Shown piece after piece: positions 21,736 through 35,400 of a stretch of DNA of 64,000 bases. A program made the position numbers and the translations under genes. The stretch is from Argentina anserina (lineage: Eukaryota > Streptophyta > Magnoliopsida > Rosales > Rosaceae): assembly GCF_933775445.1 (NCBI RefSeq), contig NW_026089480.1, positions 186,001-250,000 on the forward strand, in the 5' to 3' direction. The notes below the pieces were generated by a model. That model was not told the DNA's origin. It was given only the letters and a program-made list of their open reading frames with translations, and searched no databases. How positions within the stretch are numbered: the stretch's first letter is position 1; each line of letters opens with the position of its first letter.

Positions 21736-21753
21736 ACACACTCCCACACTTGC
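21736..21753 (-). other. PPT-like junction of the satellite with the right LTR
   Basis: The minus strand reads GCAAGTGTGGGAGTGTGT, then TGATAGG of the LTR. Element B has AAGTGTGGGGTTGT at the same spot before its 3' LTR. The sequence is also an internal part of every satellite unit. Confidence 0.6.
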
Positions 21754-24700
21754 AAAACTCTCAAATACAATAGAAACTCGCATCAGAAGCCTTACAGAAA
21801 GATACTCAAACCAGAATTGAAAACATACACAATAGGAATAGTTAAGATACACAAACGATGTAAAGATACTCAGTTTGAAAGAAACACACTCCCACACTTG
21901 CAAAACTCTCAAATACAATAGAAACTCGCATCAGAAGCCTTACAGAAAGATACTCAAACGAGAAATGAAAAGATACACAATTGGAATAGTAAATATACGC
22001 AAACGATGTAAAGATAATCAGTTTGAAAGAAACACACTCCCACACTTGCAAAACTCTCAAATTCAATAGAAACTCGCATCAGAAAGCCTTACAGAAAGAT
22101 ACTCAAACGAGAAATGAAAAGATACACAATTGGAATAATAAATATACGCAAACGATGAAAAGATACACAATTGGAATAGTAAAGATACGCAAACGATGTA
22201 AAGATACTCAGTTTGAAAGAAACACACTCCCACACTTGCAAAACTCTCAAATTCAATAGAAACTCGCATCAGAAGCCTTACAGAAAGATACTCAAACCAG
22301 AATTGAAAACATACACAATAGGAATAGTAAAGATACGCAAACGATGTAAAGATACTCAGTTTGAAAGAAACACACTCCCACACTTGCAAAACTCTCAAAT
22401 ACAATAGAAACTCGCATCAGAAGCCTTACAGAAAGATACTCAAACCAGAATTGAAAACATACACAATAGGAATAGTAAAGATACGCAAACGATGTAAAGA
22501 TACTCAGTTTGAAAGAAACACACTCCCACACTTGCAAAACTCTCAAATTCAATAGAAACTCGCATCAGAAGACTTACAGAAAGATACTCAAACGAGAAAT
22601 GAAAAGATACACAATTGGAATAGTAAAGATACGCAAACGATGTAAAGATACACAATTGGAATAGTAAAGATACGCAAACGATATAAAGATACTCAGTTTG
22701 AAAGAAACACACTCCCACACTTGCAAAACTCTCAAATTCAATAGAAACTCGCATCAGAAAGCCTTACAGAAAGACACTGAAACGAGAAATGAAAAGATAC
22801 ACAATTGGAATAGTAAAGATACGCAAACGATGTAAAGATACACAATTGGAATAGTAAAGATACGCAAACGATATAAAGATACTCAGTTTGAAAGAAACAC
22901 ACTCCCACACTTGCAAAACTCTCAAATTCAATAGAAACTCGCATCAGAAAGCCTTACAGAAAGACACTGAAACGAGAAATGAAAAGATACACAATTGGAA
23001 TAGTAAAGATACGCAAACGATATAAAGATACTCAGTTTGAAAGAAACACACTCCCACACTTGCAAAACTCTCAAATACAATAGAAACTCGCATCAGAAGC
23101 CTTACAGAAAGATACTCAAACCAGAATTGAAAACATACACAATAGGAATAGTAAAGATACGCAAACGATGTAAAGATAATCAGTTTGAAAGAAACACACT
23201 CCCACACTTGCAAAACTCTCAAATTCAATAGAAACTCGCATCAGAAAGCCTTACAGAAAGACACTGAAACGAGAAATGAAAAGATACACAATTGGAATAG
23301 TAAAGATACGCAAACGATGTAGAGATACACAATTGGAATAGTAAAGAGACACAAACGATGTAAAGATCTCAGTTTGAAAGAAACACACACCCACACTTGC
23401 AAAACTCTCAAATTCAATAGAAACTCGCATCAGAAAGCATTACAGAAAGATACTCAAACGAGAAATGAAAAGATACACAATTGGAATAGTAAAGATACGC
23501 AAACGATGTAAAGATACTCAGTTTGAAAGAAACACACTCCCACACTTCCAAAACTCTCAAATTCAATAGAAACTGGCATCAGAAAGCCTTACAGAAAGAT
23601 ACTCAAACGAGAAATGAAAAGATACACAATTGGAATAGTAAAGATACGCAAACGATGTAAATATACACAATTGGAATAGTAAAGATACGCAAACGATGTA
23701 AAGATACACAATTGGAATAGTAAAGATACGCAAACGATGTAAAGATACACAATTGGAATAGTAAAGATACGCAAACGATGTAAAGATAATCAGTTTGAAA
23801 GAAACACACTCCTACATTTGTAAAACTCTCAAATTCAATAGAAACTCGCATCAGAAAGCCTTACAGAAAGACACTCAAACGAGAAATGAAAAGATACACA
23901 ATTGGAATAGTAAAGATACGCAAACGATGTAAAGATACTCAGTTTGAAAGAAACACACTCCCACACTTGCAAAACTCTCAAATTCAATAGAAACTCGCAT
24001 CAGAAGCCTTACAGAAAGATACTCAAACGAGAAATGAAAAGATACACAATTGGAATAGTAAAGATACGCAAACGATGTAAATATACACAATTGGAATAGT
24101 AAAGATACGCAAACGATGTAAAGATACACAATTGGAATAGTAAAGATACGCAAACGATGTAAAGATAATCGGTTTGAAAGAAACACACTCCTACATTTGC
24201 AAAACTCTCAAATTCAATAGAAACTCGCATCAGAAAGCCTTACAGAAAGACACTTAAAAGAGAAATGAAAAGATACACAATTGGAATAGAAAGATACGCA
24301 AAGGTTGTAAAGATACTCAGTTTGAAAGAAACACACTCCCACACTTGCAAAACTCTCAAATACAATAGAAACTCGCATCAGAAGCCTTACAGAAAGATAC
24401 TCAAACGAGAAATGAAAAGATACACAATTGGAATAGTAAAGATACGCAAACGATGTAAAGATACACAATTGGAATAGTAAAGATACGCAAACGATGTAAA
24501 GATAATCAGTTTGAAAGAAACACACTCCCACACTTGCAAAACTCTCAAATTCAATAGAAACTCGCATCAGAAAGCCTTACAGAAAGACACTCAAACGAGA
24601 AATGAAAAGATACACAATTGGAATAATAAATATACGCAAACGATGAAAAGTTACACAATTGGAATAGTAAAGATACGCAAACGATGTCAAGATACTCAGT

Positions 24701-25226
24701 TTGAAAGAAACACACTCCCACACTTGCAAAACTCTCAAATACAATAGAAACTCGCATCAGAAGCCTTACAGAAAGATACTCAAACCAGAATTGAAAACAT
24801 ACACAATAGGAATAGTAAAGATACGCAAACGATGTAAAGATACTCAGTTTGAAAGAAACACACTCCCACACTTGCAAAACTCTCAAATACAATAGAAACT
24901 CGCATCAGAAGCCTTACAGAAAGATACTCAAACCAGAATTGAAAACATACACAATAGGAATAGTAAAGATACGCAAACGATGTAAAGATACTCAATTGGA
25001 ATAGTAAAGATACGCAAACGATGTAAAGATACTCAGTTTGAAAGAAACACACTCCCACACTTGCAAAACTCTCAAATTCAATAAAAACTCGCATCAGAAG
25101 CCTTACAGAAAGATACTGAAACGAGAAATGAAAAGATACACAATTGGAATAGTAAAGATACGCAAACGATGTAAAGATACACAATTGGAATAGTAAAGAT
25201 ACGCAAACGATGTAAAGATACTCAGT

Positions 25227-26440
25227 TTGAAAGAAACACACTCCCACACTTGCAAAACTCTCAAATACAATAGAAACTCGCATCAGAAGCCTTACAGAAA
25301 GATACTCAAACCAGAATTGAAAACATACACAATAGGAATAGTAAAGATACGCAAACGATGTAAAGATACTCAGTTTGAAAGAAACACACTCCCACACTTG
25401 CAAAACTCTCAAATACAATAGAAACTCGCATCAAAAGCCTTATAGAAACATACTTAAACGAGAAATGAAAAGATACACAATTGGAATAGTAAAGATACGC
25501 AAACGATGTAAAGATACACAATTGGAATAGTAAAGATACGCAAACGATGTAAAGATACTCAGTTTGAAAGAAACACACTCCCACACTTGCAAAACTCTCA
25601 AATTCAATAGAAACTCGCATCAGAAGCCTTACAGAAAGATACTCAAACCAGAATTGAAAACATACACAATAGGAATAGTAAAGATACGCAAACGATGTAA
25701 AGATACTCAGTTTGAAAGAAACACACTCCCACACTTACAAAACTCTCAAATACAATAGAAACTCGCATCAAAAGCCTTATAGAAACATACTTAAACGAGA
25801 AATGAAAAGATACACAATTGGAATAGTAAAGATACGCAAACGATGTAAAGATACACAATTGGAATAGTAAAGATACGCAAACGATGTAAAGATACTCAGT
25901 TTGAAAGAAACACACTCCCACACTTGCAAAACTCTCAAATTCAATAGAAACTCGCATCAGAAGCCTTACAGAAAGATACTCAAACCAGAATTGAAAACAT
26001 ACACAATAGGAATAGTAAAGATACGCAAACGATGTAAAGATACTCAGTTTGAAAGAAACACACTCCCACACTTACAAAACTCTCAAATACAATAGAAACT
26101 CGCATCAAAAGCCTTATAGAAACATACTTAAACGAGAAATGAAAAGATACACAATTGGAATAGTAAAGATACGCAAACGATGTAAAGATACACAATTGGA
26201 ATAGTAAAGATACGCAAACGATGTAAAGATACTCAGTTTGAAAGAAACACACTCCCACACTTGCAAAACTCTCAAATTCAATAGAAACTCGCATCAGAAG
26301 CCTTACAGAAAGATACTCAAACCAGAATTGAAAACATACACAATAGGAATAGTAAAGATACGCAAACGATGTAAAGATACTCAGTTTGAAAGAAACACAC
26401 TCCCACACTTACAAAACTCTCAAATACAATAGAAACTCGC
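25227..26440. repeat. 337-bp higher-order repeat (148 + 189 bp pair)
   Basis: The same two-unit pattern restarts at 25227, 25564, 25901 and 26238. It is marked by the private variant CATCAAAAGCCTTATAGAAA at about 25430, 25767 and 26104. Confidence 0.88.
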
Positions 26441-26977
26441 ATCAGAAGCCTTACAGAAAGATACTCAAACCAGAATTGAAAACATACACAATAGGAATAG
26501 TAAAGATACGCAAACGATGTAAAGATACTCAGTTTGAAAGAAACACACTCCCACACTTGCAAAACTCTCAAATTCAATAGAAACTCGCATCAGAAGCCTT
26601 ACAGAAAGATACTCAAACCAGAATTGAAAACATACACAATAGGAATAGTAAAGATACGCAAACGATGTAAAGATACTCAGTTTGAAAGAAACACACTCCC
26701 ACACTTACAAAACTCTCAAATACAATAGAAACTCGCATCAGAAGCCTTACAGAAAGATACTCAAACGAGAAATGAAAAGATACACAATTGGAATAGTAAA
26801 GATATGCAAACGATGTAAAGATACACAATTGGAATAGTAAAGATACGCAAATAATGTAAAGATACAAAATTGGAATAGTAAAGATACGCAAACGATATAA
26901 AGATACTCAGTTTGAAAGAAACACACTCCCACACTTGCAAAACTCTCAAATTAAATAGAAACTCGCATCAGAAAGCC

Positions 26978-29457
26978 TTACAGAAAGATACTCAAACGAG
27001 AAATGAAAATATACACAATTGGAATAGTAAAGATACGCAAACGATGTAAAGATACTGAATTGGAATAGTAAAGATACTCAGTTTGAAAGAAACACACTCC
27101 CACACTTGCAAAACTCTCAAATACAATAGAAACTCGCATCAGAAGCCTTACAGAAAGATACTCAAACGAGAAATGAAAAGATACACAATTGGAATAGTAA
27201 AGATACGCAAACGATGTAAAGATACACAATTGGAATAGTAAAGATACGCAAACGATGTAAAGATACACAATTGGAATAGTAAAGATACGCAAACGATGTA
27301 AAGATACTCAGTTTGAAAGAAACACATTCCCACACTTGCAAAACTCTCAAATACAATAGAAACTCGCATCAGAAGCCTTACAGAAAGATACTTAAACGAG
27401 AAATGAAAAGATACACAATTGGAATAGTAAAGATACGCAAACGATGTAAAGATACACAATTGGAATGGTAAAGATACGCAAACGATGTAAAGATACACAA
27501 TTGGAATAGTAAAGATACGCAAACGATGTAAAGATACTCAGTTTGAAAGGAACACACTCCCACACTTGCAAAACTCTCAAATTCAATAGAAACTCGCATC
27601 AGAAAGCCTTACAGAAAGACACTGAAACGAGAAATGAAAAGATACACAATTGGAATAGTAAAGATACGCAAACGATGTAAAGATACGCAATTGGAATAGT
27701 AAAGATACGCAAACGATGTAAAGATACACAATCGGAATAGTAAAGATACGCAAACGATGTAAAGATACTCAGTTTGAAAGAAACACACTCCCACACTTGC
27801 AAAACTCTCAAATACAATAGAAACTCGCATCAGAAGCCTTACAGAAAGATACTTAAACGAGAAATGAAAAGATACACAATTGGAATAGTAAAGATACGCA
27901 AACGATGTAAAGATACACAATTGGAATAGTAAAGATACGCAAAGGATGTAAAGATACTCAGTTTGAAAGAAACACACTCCCACACTTGCAAAACTCTCAA
28001 ATACAATAGAAACTCGCATCAGAAGCCTTACAGAAAGATACTCAAACGAGAAATGAAAAGATACGCAATTGGAATAGTAAAGATACGCAAATGATGTATA
28101 GATACACAATTGGAATAGTAAAGATACGCAAACGATGTAAAGATACTCAGTTTGAAAGAAACACATTCCCACACTTGCAAAACTCTCAAATACAATAGAA
28201 ACTCGCATCAGAAAGCCTTACAGAAAGATACTCAAACGAGAAATGAAAATATACACAATTGGAATAGTAAAGATACGCAAACGATGTAAAGATACTGAAT
28301 TGGAATAGTAAAGATACTCAGTTTGAAAGAAACACACTCCCACACTTGCAAAACTCTCAAATACAATAGAAACTCGCATCAGAAGCCTTACAGAAAGATA
28401 CTCAAACGAGAAATGAAAAGATACACAATTGGAATAGTAAAGATACGCAAACGATGTAAAGATACACAATTGGAATAGTAAAGATACGCAAACGATGTAA
28501 AGATACACAATTGGAATAGTAAAGATACGCAAACGATGTAAAGATACTCAGTTTGAAAGAAACACATTCCCACACTTGCAAAACTCTCAAATACAATAGA
28601 AACTCGCATCAGAAGCCTTACAGAAAGATACTTAAACGAGAAATGAAAAGATACACAATTGGAATAGTAAAGATACGCAAACGATGTAAAGATACACAAT
28701 TGGAATGGTAAAGATACGCAAACGATGTAAAGATACACAATTGGAATAGTAAAGATACGCAAACGATGTAAAGATACTCAGTTTGAAAGGAACACACTCC
28801 CACACTTGCAAAACTCTCAAATTCAATAGAAACTCGCATCAGAAAGCCTTACAGAAAGACACTGAAACGAGAAATGAAAAGATACACAATTGGAATAGTA
28901 AAGATACGCAAACGATGTAAAGATACGCAATTGGAATAGTAAAGATACGCAAACGATGTAAAGATACACAATCGGAATAGTAAAGATACGCAAACGATGT
29001 AAAGATACTCAGTTTGAAAGAAACACACTCCCACACTTGCAAAACTCTCAAATACAATAGAAACTCGCATCAGAAGCCTTACAGAAAGATACTTAAACGA
29101 GAAATGAAAAGATACACAATTGGAATAGTAAAGATACGCAAACGATGTAAAGATACACAATTGGAATAGTAAAGATACGCAAAGGATGTAAAGATACTCA
29201 GTTTGAAAGAAACACACTCCCACACTTGCAAAACTCTCAAATACAATAGAAACTCGCATCAGAAGCCTTACAGAAAGATACTCAAACGAGAAATGAAAAG
29301 ATACGCAATTGGAATAGTAAAGATACGCAAATGATGTATAGATACACAATTGGAATAGTAAAGATACGCAAACGATGTAAAGATACTCAGTTTTAAAGAA
29401 ACACATTCCCACACTTGCAAAACTCTCAAATACAATAGAAACTCGCATCAGAAAGCC
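26978..29457. repeat. 1240-bp tandem duplication within the array
   Basis: 26978-28217 and 28218-29457 match in unit order and private variants. For example ATACTGAATTGGAATAGTAA near 27052 recurs near 28292. One difference seen is TTTTAAAG at 29391 in the second copy. Confidence 0.9.
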
Positions 29458-32400
29458 TTACAGAAAGATACTCAAACGAGAAATGAAAAGATACACAATT
29501 GGAATAGTAAAGATACGCAAACGATGTAAGGATACTCAGTTTGAAAGAAACACACTCCCACACTTGCAAAACTCTCAAATACAATAGAAACTCGCATCAG
29601 AAGCCTTACAGAAAGATACTCAAACGAGAAATGAAAAGATACACAATTGGAATAGTAAAGATACGCAAACGATGTAAAGATACACAATTGGAATAGTAAA
29701 GATACGCAAACGATATAAAGATACTCAGTTTGAAAGAAACACACTCCCACACTTGCAAAGCTCTCAAATACAATAGAAACTCGCATCAGAAAGCCTTACA
29801 GAAAGATACTCAAACGAGAAATGAAAAGATACACAATTGGAATAGTAAAGATACGCAAACGATGTAAAGATACTCAGTTTGAAAGAAACACACTCCCACA
29901 CTTGCAAAACTCTCAAATACAATAGAAACTCGCATCAGAAGCCTTACAGAAAGATACTCAAACGAGAAATGAAAAGATACACAATTGGAATAGTAAAGAT
30001 ACGCAAACGATGTAAAGATACACAATTTGAATAGTAAAGATACGCAAACGATAAATGAAAAGATACACAAACGAGAAATGAAAAGATACACAATTGGAAT
30101 AGTAAAGATACACAATTGGAATAGTAAAGATACGCAAACAATGTAAAGATACTCAGTTTGAAAGAAACACACTCCGACACTTGCAAAACTCTCAAATTCA
30201 ATAGAAACTCGCATCAGATAGCCTTATAGAAAGATACTCAAACGAGAAATGAAAAGATACACAATTGGAATAGTAAAGATACGCAAACGATGTAAAGATA
30301 CACAATTGGACTAGTAAAGATACGCAAACGATGTAAAGATACACAAGTGGAATAGTAAAGATACGCAAACGATGTAAAGATCTCAGTTTGAAAGAAACAC
30401 ACACCCACACTTGCAAAACTCTCAAATACAATAGAAACTCGCATCAGAAGCCTTACAGAAAGATACTTAAACGAGAAATGAAAAGATACACAATTGGAAT
30501 AGTAAAGATACGCAAACGATGTAAAGATACTCAGTTTGAAAGAAACACACTCCGACACTTGCAAAACTCTCAAATTCAATAGAAACTCGCATCAGATAGC
30601 CTTACAGAAAGATACTCAAACGAGAAATGAAAAGATACACAATTGGAATAGTAAAGATACGCAAACGATGTAAAGATACACAATTGGAATAGTAAAGATA
30701 CGCAAACGATGTAAAGATACACAAGTGGAATAGTAAAGATACGCAAACGATGTAAAGATACTCAGTTTGAAAGGAACACACTCCCACACTTGCAAAACTC
30801 TCAAATACAATAGAAACTCGCATCAGAAGCCTTACAGAAAGATACTTAAACGAGAAATGAAAAGATACACAATTGGAATAGTAAAGATACGCAAACGATG
30901 TAAAGATACACAATTGGAATAGTAAAGATACGCAAACGATGTAAAGATCTCAGTTTGAAAGAAACACACACCCACACTTGCAAAACTCTCAAATACAATA
31001 GAAACTCGCATCAGAAGCCTTACAGAAAGATACTTAAACGAGAAATGAAAAGATACACAATTGGAATAGTAAACATACGCAAACGATGTAAAGATACTCA
31101 GTTTGAAAGAAACACACTCCCACACTTGCAAAACTCTCAAATTCAATAGAAACTGGCATCAGAAAGCCTTACAGAAAGATACTTAAACGAGAAATGAAAA
31201 GATACACAATTGGAATAGTAAAGATACGCAAACGATGTAAATATACACAATTGGAATAGTAAAGATACGCAAACGATGTAAAGATACTCAGTTTGAAAGA
31301 AACACACTCCCACACTTGCAAAACTCTCAAATACAATAGAAACTCGCATCAGAAGCCTTACAGAAAGATACTCAAACGAGAAATGAAAAGATACACAATT
31401 GGAATAGTAAAGATACGCAAATGATGTATAGATACACAATTGGAATATTAAAGATACGCAAACGATGTAAAGATACTCAGTTTGAAAGAAACACATTCCC
31501 ACACTTGCAAAACTCTCAAATACAATAGAAACTCGCATCAGAAAGCCTTACAGAAAGATACTCAAACGAGAAATGAAAAGATACACAATTGGAATAGTAA
31601 AGATACGCAAACGATGTAAAGATACACAATTGGAATAGTAAAGATACGCAAACGATATAAAGATACTCAGTTTGAAAGAAACACACTCCCACACTTGCAA
31701 AACTCTCAAATACAATAGAAACTCGCATCAGAAAGCCTTACAGAAAGATACTCAAACGAGAAATGTAAAGATACACAATTGGAATAGTAAAGATACGCAA
31801 ACGATGTAAAGATACTCAGTTTGAAAGAAACACACTCCCACACTTGCAAAACTCTCAAATACAATAGAAACTCGCATCAGAAGCCTTAGAGAAAGATACT
31901 CAAACGAGAAATGAAAAGATACACAATTGAAATAGTAAAGATACGCAAACGATGTAAAGATACACAATTGGAATAGTAAAGATACGCAAATGATGTAAAG
32001 ATACTCAGTTTGAAAGAAACACACTCCCACACTTGCAAAACTCTCAAATACAATAGAAACTCGCATCAGAAGCCTTACAGAAAGATACTCAAACGAGAAA
32101 TGAAAAGATACACAATTGGAATAGTAAAGATACGCATACGATGTAAAGATACACAATTGGAATAGTAAAGATACGCAAACGATGTAAAGATACTCAGTTT
32201 GAAAGAAACACACTCCCACACTTGCAAAACTCTCAAATTCAATAGAAACTCGCATCAGAAAGCCTTACAGAAATATACTTAAACGAGAAATGAAAAGATA
32301 CACAATTGGAATAGTAAAAATACGCAAACGATGTAAAGATACACAATTGGAATAGTAAAGATACGCAAATGATGTAAAGATACTCAGTTTGAAAGAAACA

Positions 32401-35400
32401 CACTCCCACACTTGCAAAACTCTCAAATACAATAGAAACTCGCATCAGAAGCCTTACAGAAAGATACTCAAACGAGAAATGAAAAGATACACAATTGAAA
32501 TAGTAAAGATACGCAAACGATGTAAAGATACACAATTGGAATAGTAAAGATACGCAAACGATGTAAAGATACTTAGTTTGAAAGAAACACACTCCCACAC
32601 TTGCAAAACTCTCAAATACAATAGAAACTCGCATCAAAAGCCTTACAGAAAGATACTCAAACGAGAAATGAAAAGAAACACAATTGGAATAGTAAAGATA
32701 CGCAAACGATGTAAAGATACACAATTGGAATAGTAAAGATACGCAAATGATGTAAAGATACTCAGTTTGAAAGAAACACACTCCCACACTTGCAAAACTC
32801 TCAAATACAATAGAAACTCGCATCAGAAGCCTTACAGAAAGATACTCAAACGAGAAATGAAAAGATACACAATTGGAATAGTAAAGATACGCATACGATG
32901 TAAAGATACACAATTGGAATAGTAAAGATACGCAAACGATGTAAAGATACTCAGTTTGAAAGAAACACACTCCCACACTTGCAAAACTCTCAAATTCAAT
33001 AGAAACTCGCATCAGAAAGCCTTACAGAAATATACTTAAACGAGAAATGAAAAGATACACAATTGGAATAGTAAAGATACGCAAACGATGTAAAGATACA
33101 CAATTGGAATAGTAAAGATACGCAAACGATGTAAAGATACTCAGTTTGAAAGAAACACACTCCCACACTTGCAAAACTCTCAAATTCAATAGAAACTCGC
33201 ATCAGAAAGCCTTACAGAAATATACTGAAACGAGAAATGAAAAGATACACAATTGGAATAGTAAAGATACGCAAACGATGTAAAGATACACAATTGGAAT
33301 AGTAAAGATACGCAAACGATGTAAAGATACTCAGTTTGAAAGAAACACACTCCCACACTTGCAAAACTCTCAAATACAATAGAAACTCGCATCAGAAGCC
33401 TTACAGAAAGATACTCAAACGAGAAATGAAAAGATACACAATTGGAATAGTAAAGATACGCAAACGATGTATAGATACACAATTGGAATAGTAAAGATAC
33501 GCAAACGATGTAAAGATACTCAGTTTGAAAGAAACACACTCCCACACTTGCAAAACTCTCAAATACAATAGAAACTCGCATCAGTAAGCCTTACAGAAAG
33601 ATACTCAAACGAGAAATGTAAAGATACACAATTGGAATAGTAAAGATACGCAAACGATGTAAAGATACTCAGTTTGAAAGAAACACACTCCCACACTTGC
33701 AAAACTCTCAAATACAATAGAAACTCGCATCAGAAGCCTTAGAGAAAGATACTCAAACGAGAAATGAAAAGATACACAATTGAAATAGTAAAGATACGCA
33801 AACGATGTAAAGATACACAATTGGAATAGTAAAGATACGCAAACGATGTAAAGATACTTAGTTTGAAAGAAACACACTCCCACACTTGCAAAACTCTTAA
33901 ATACAATAGAAACTCGCATCAAAAGCCTTACAGAAAGATACTCAAACGAGAAATGAAAAGATACACAATTGGAATAGTAAAGATACGCAAACGATGTAAA
34001 GATACACAATTGGAATAGTAAAGATACGCAAATGATGTAAAGATACTCAGTTTGAAAGAAATACACTCCCACACTTGCAAAACTCTCAAATACAATAGAA
34101 ACTCGCATCAGAAGCCTTACAGAAAGATACTCAAACGAGAAATGAAAAGATACACAATTGGAATAGTAAAGATACGCATACGATGTAAAGATACACAATT
34201 GGAATAGTAAAGATACGCAAAGGATGTAAAGATACTCAGTTTGAAAGAAACACACTCCCACACTTGCAAAACTCTCAAATACAATAGAAACTCGCATCAG
34301 AAGCCTTACAGAAAGAAACTCAAACGAGAAATGAAAAGATACACAATTGGAATAGTAAAGATACGCATACGATGTAAAGATACACAATCGGAATAGTAAA
34401 GATACGCAAACGATGTAAAGATACTCAGTTTGAAAGAAACACACTCCCACACTTGCAAAACTCTCAAATTCAATAGAAACTCGCATCCGAAAGCCTTACA
34501 GAAATATACTTAAACGAGAAATGAAAAGATACACAATTGGAATAGTAAAGATACGCAAACGATGTAAAGATACACAATTGGAATAGTAAAGATACGCAAA
34601 CGATGTAAAGATACACAATTGGAATAGTAAAGATACGCAAACGATGTAAAGATACACAAGTGGAATAGTAAAGATACGCAAACGATGTAAAGATCTCAGT
34701 TTGAAAGAAACACACACCCACACTTGCAAAACTCTGAAATACAATAGAAACTCGCATCAGAAGCCTTACAGAAAGATACTTAAACGAGAAATGAAAAGAT
34801 ACACAATTGGAATAGTAAAGATACGCAAATGATGTAAAGATACACAATTGGAATAGTAAAGATACGCAAACGATGTAAAGATACTCAGTTTGAAAGAAAC
34901 ACACTCCCACACTTGCAAAACTCTCAAATTCAATAGAAACTCGCATCAGAAAGCCTTACAGAAATATACTGAAACGAGAAATGAAAAGATACACAATTGG
35001 AATAGTAAAGATACGCAAACGATGTAAAGATACACAATTGGAATAGTAAAGATACGCAAACGATGTAAAGATACTCAGTTTGAAAGAAACACACTCCCAC
35101 ACTTGCAAAACTCTCAAATACAATAGAAACTCGCATCAGAAGCCTTACAGAAAGATACTCAAACGAGAAATGAAAAGATACACAATTGGAATAGTAAAGA
35201 TACGCAAACGATGTATAGATACACAATTGGAATAGTAAAGATACGCAAACGATGTAAAGATACTCAGTTTGAAAGAAACACACTCCCACACTTGCAAAAC
35301 TCTCAAATACAATAGAAACTCGCATCAGTAAGCCTTACAGAAAGATACTCAAACGAGAAATGTAAAGATACACAATTGGAATAGTAAAGATACGCAAACG

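Larger units (their letters stand above)
21736..26730. repeat. LTR-proximal zone of the array with the CCAGAATTG subtype
   Basis: Many units here carry AAACCAGAATTGAAAACATA followed by CACAATAGGAATAG, in place of the common AAACGAGAAATGAAAAGATA. Single-subrepeat units (148 bp) are frequent. I see no such unit after about 26730. Confidence 0.85.

Noticed and set aside
22361..22555. Repeated + strand 64-codon ORFs in the array
   Set aside because: They are the other-strand translation of the same unit and occur once per matching unit. Nothing beyond repeat structure supports them.
32239..33012. Long minus-strand ORFs of 130-293 codons in the satellite, with a repeated 63-residue hydrophobic, Cys- and Phe-rich pattern
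   Set aside because: 189 bp is exactly 63 codons, so two-module units stay open by arithmetic. ORFs end wherever a unit has the extra A (GAAAGCC) or another module count. No start signal, gene structure or protein family is seen.
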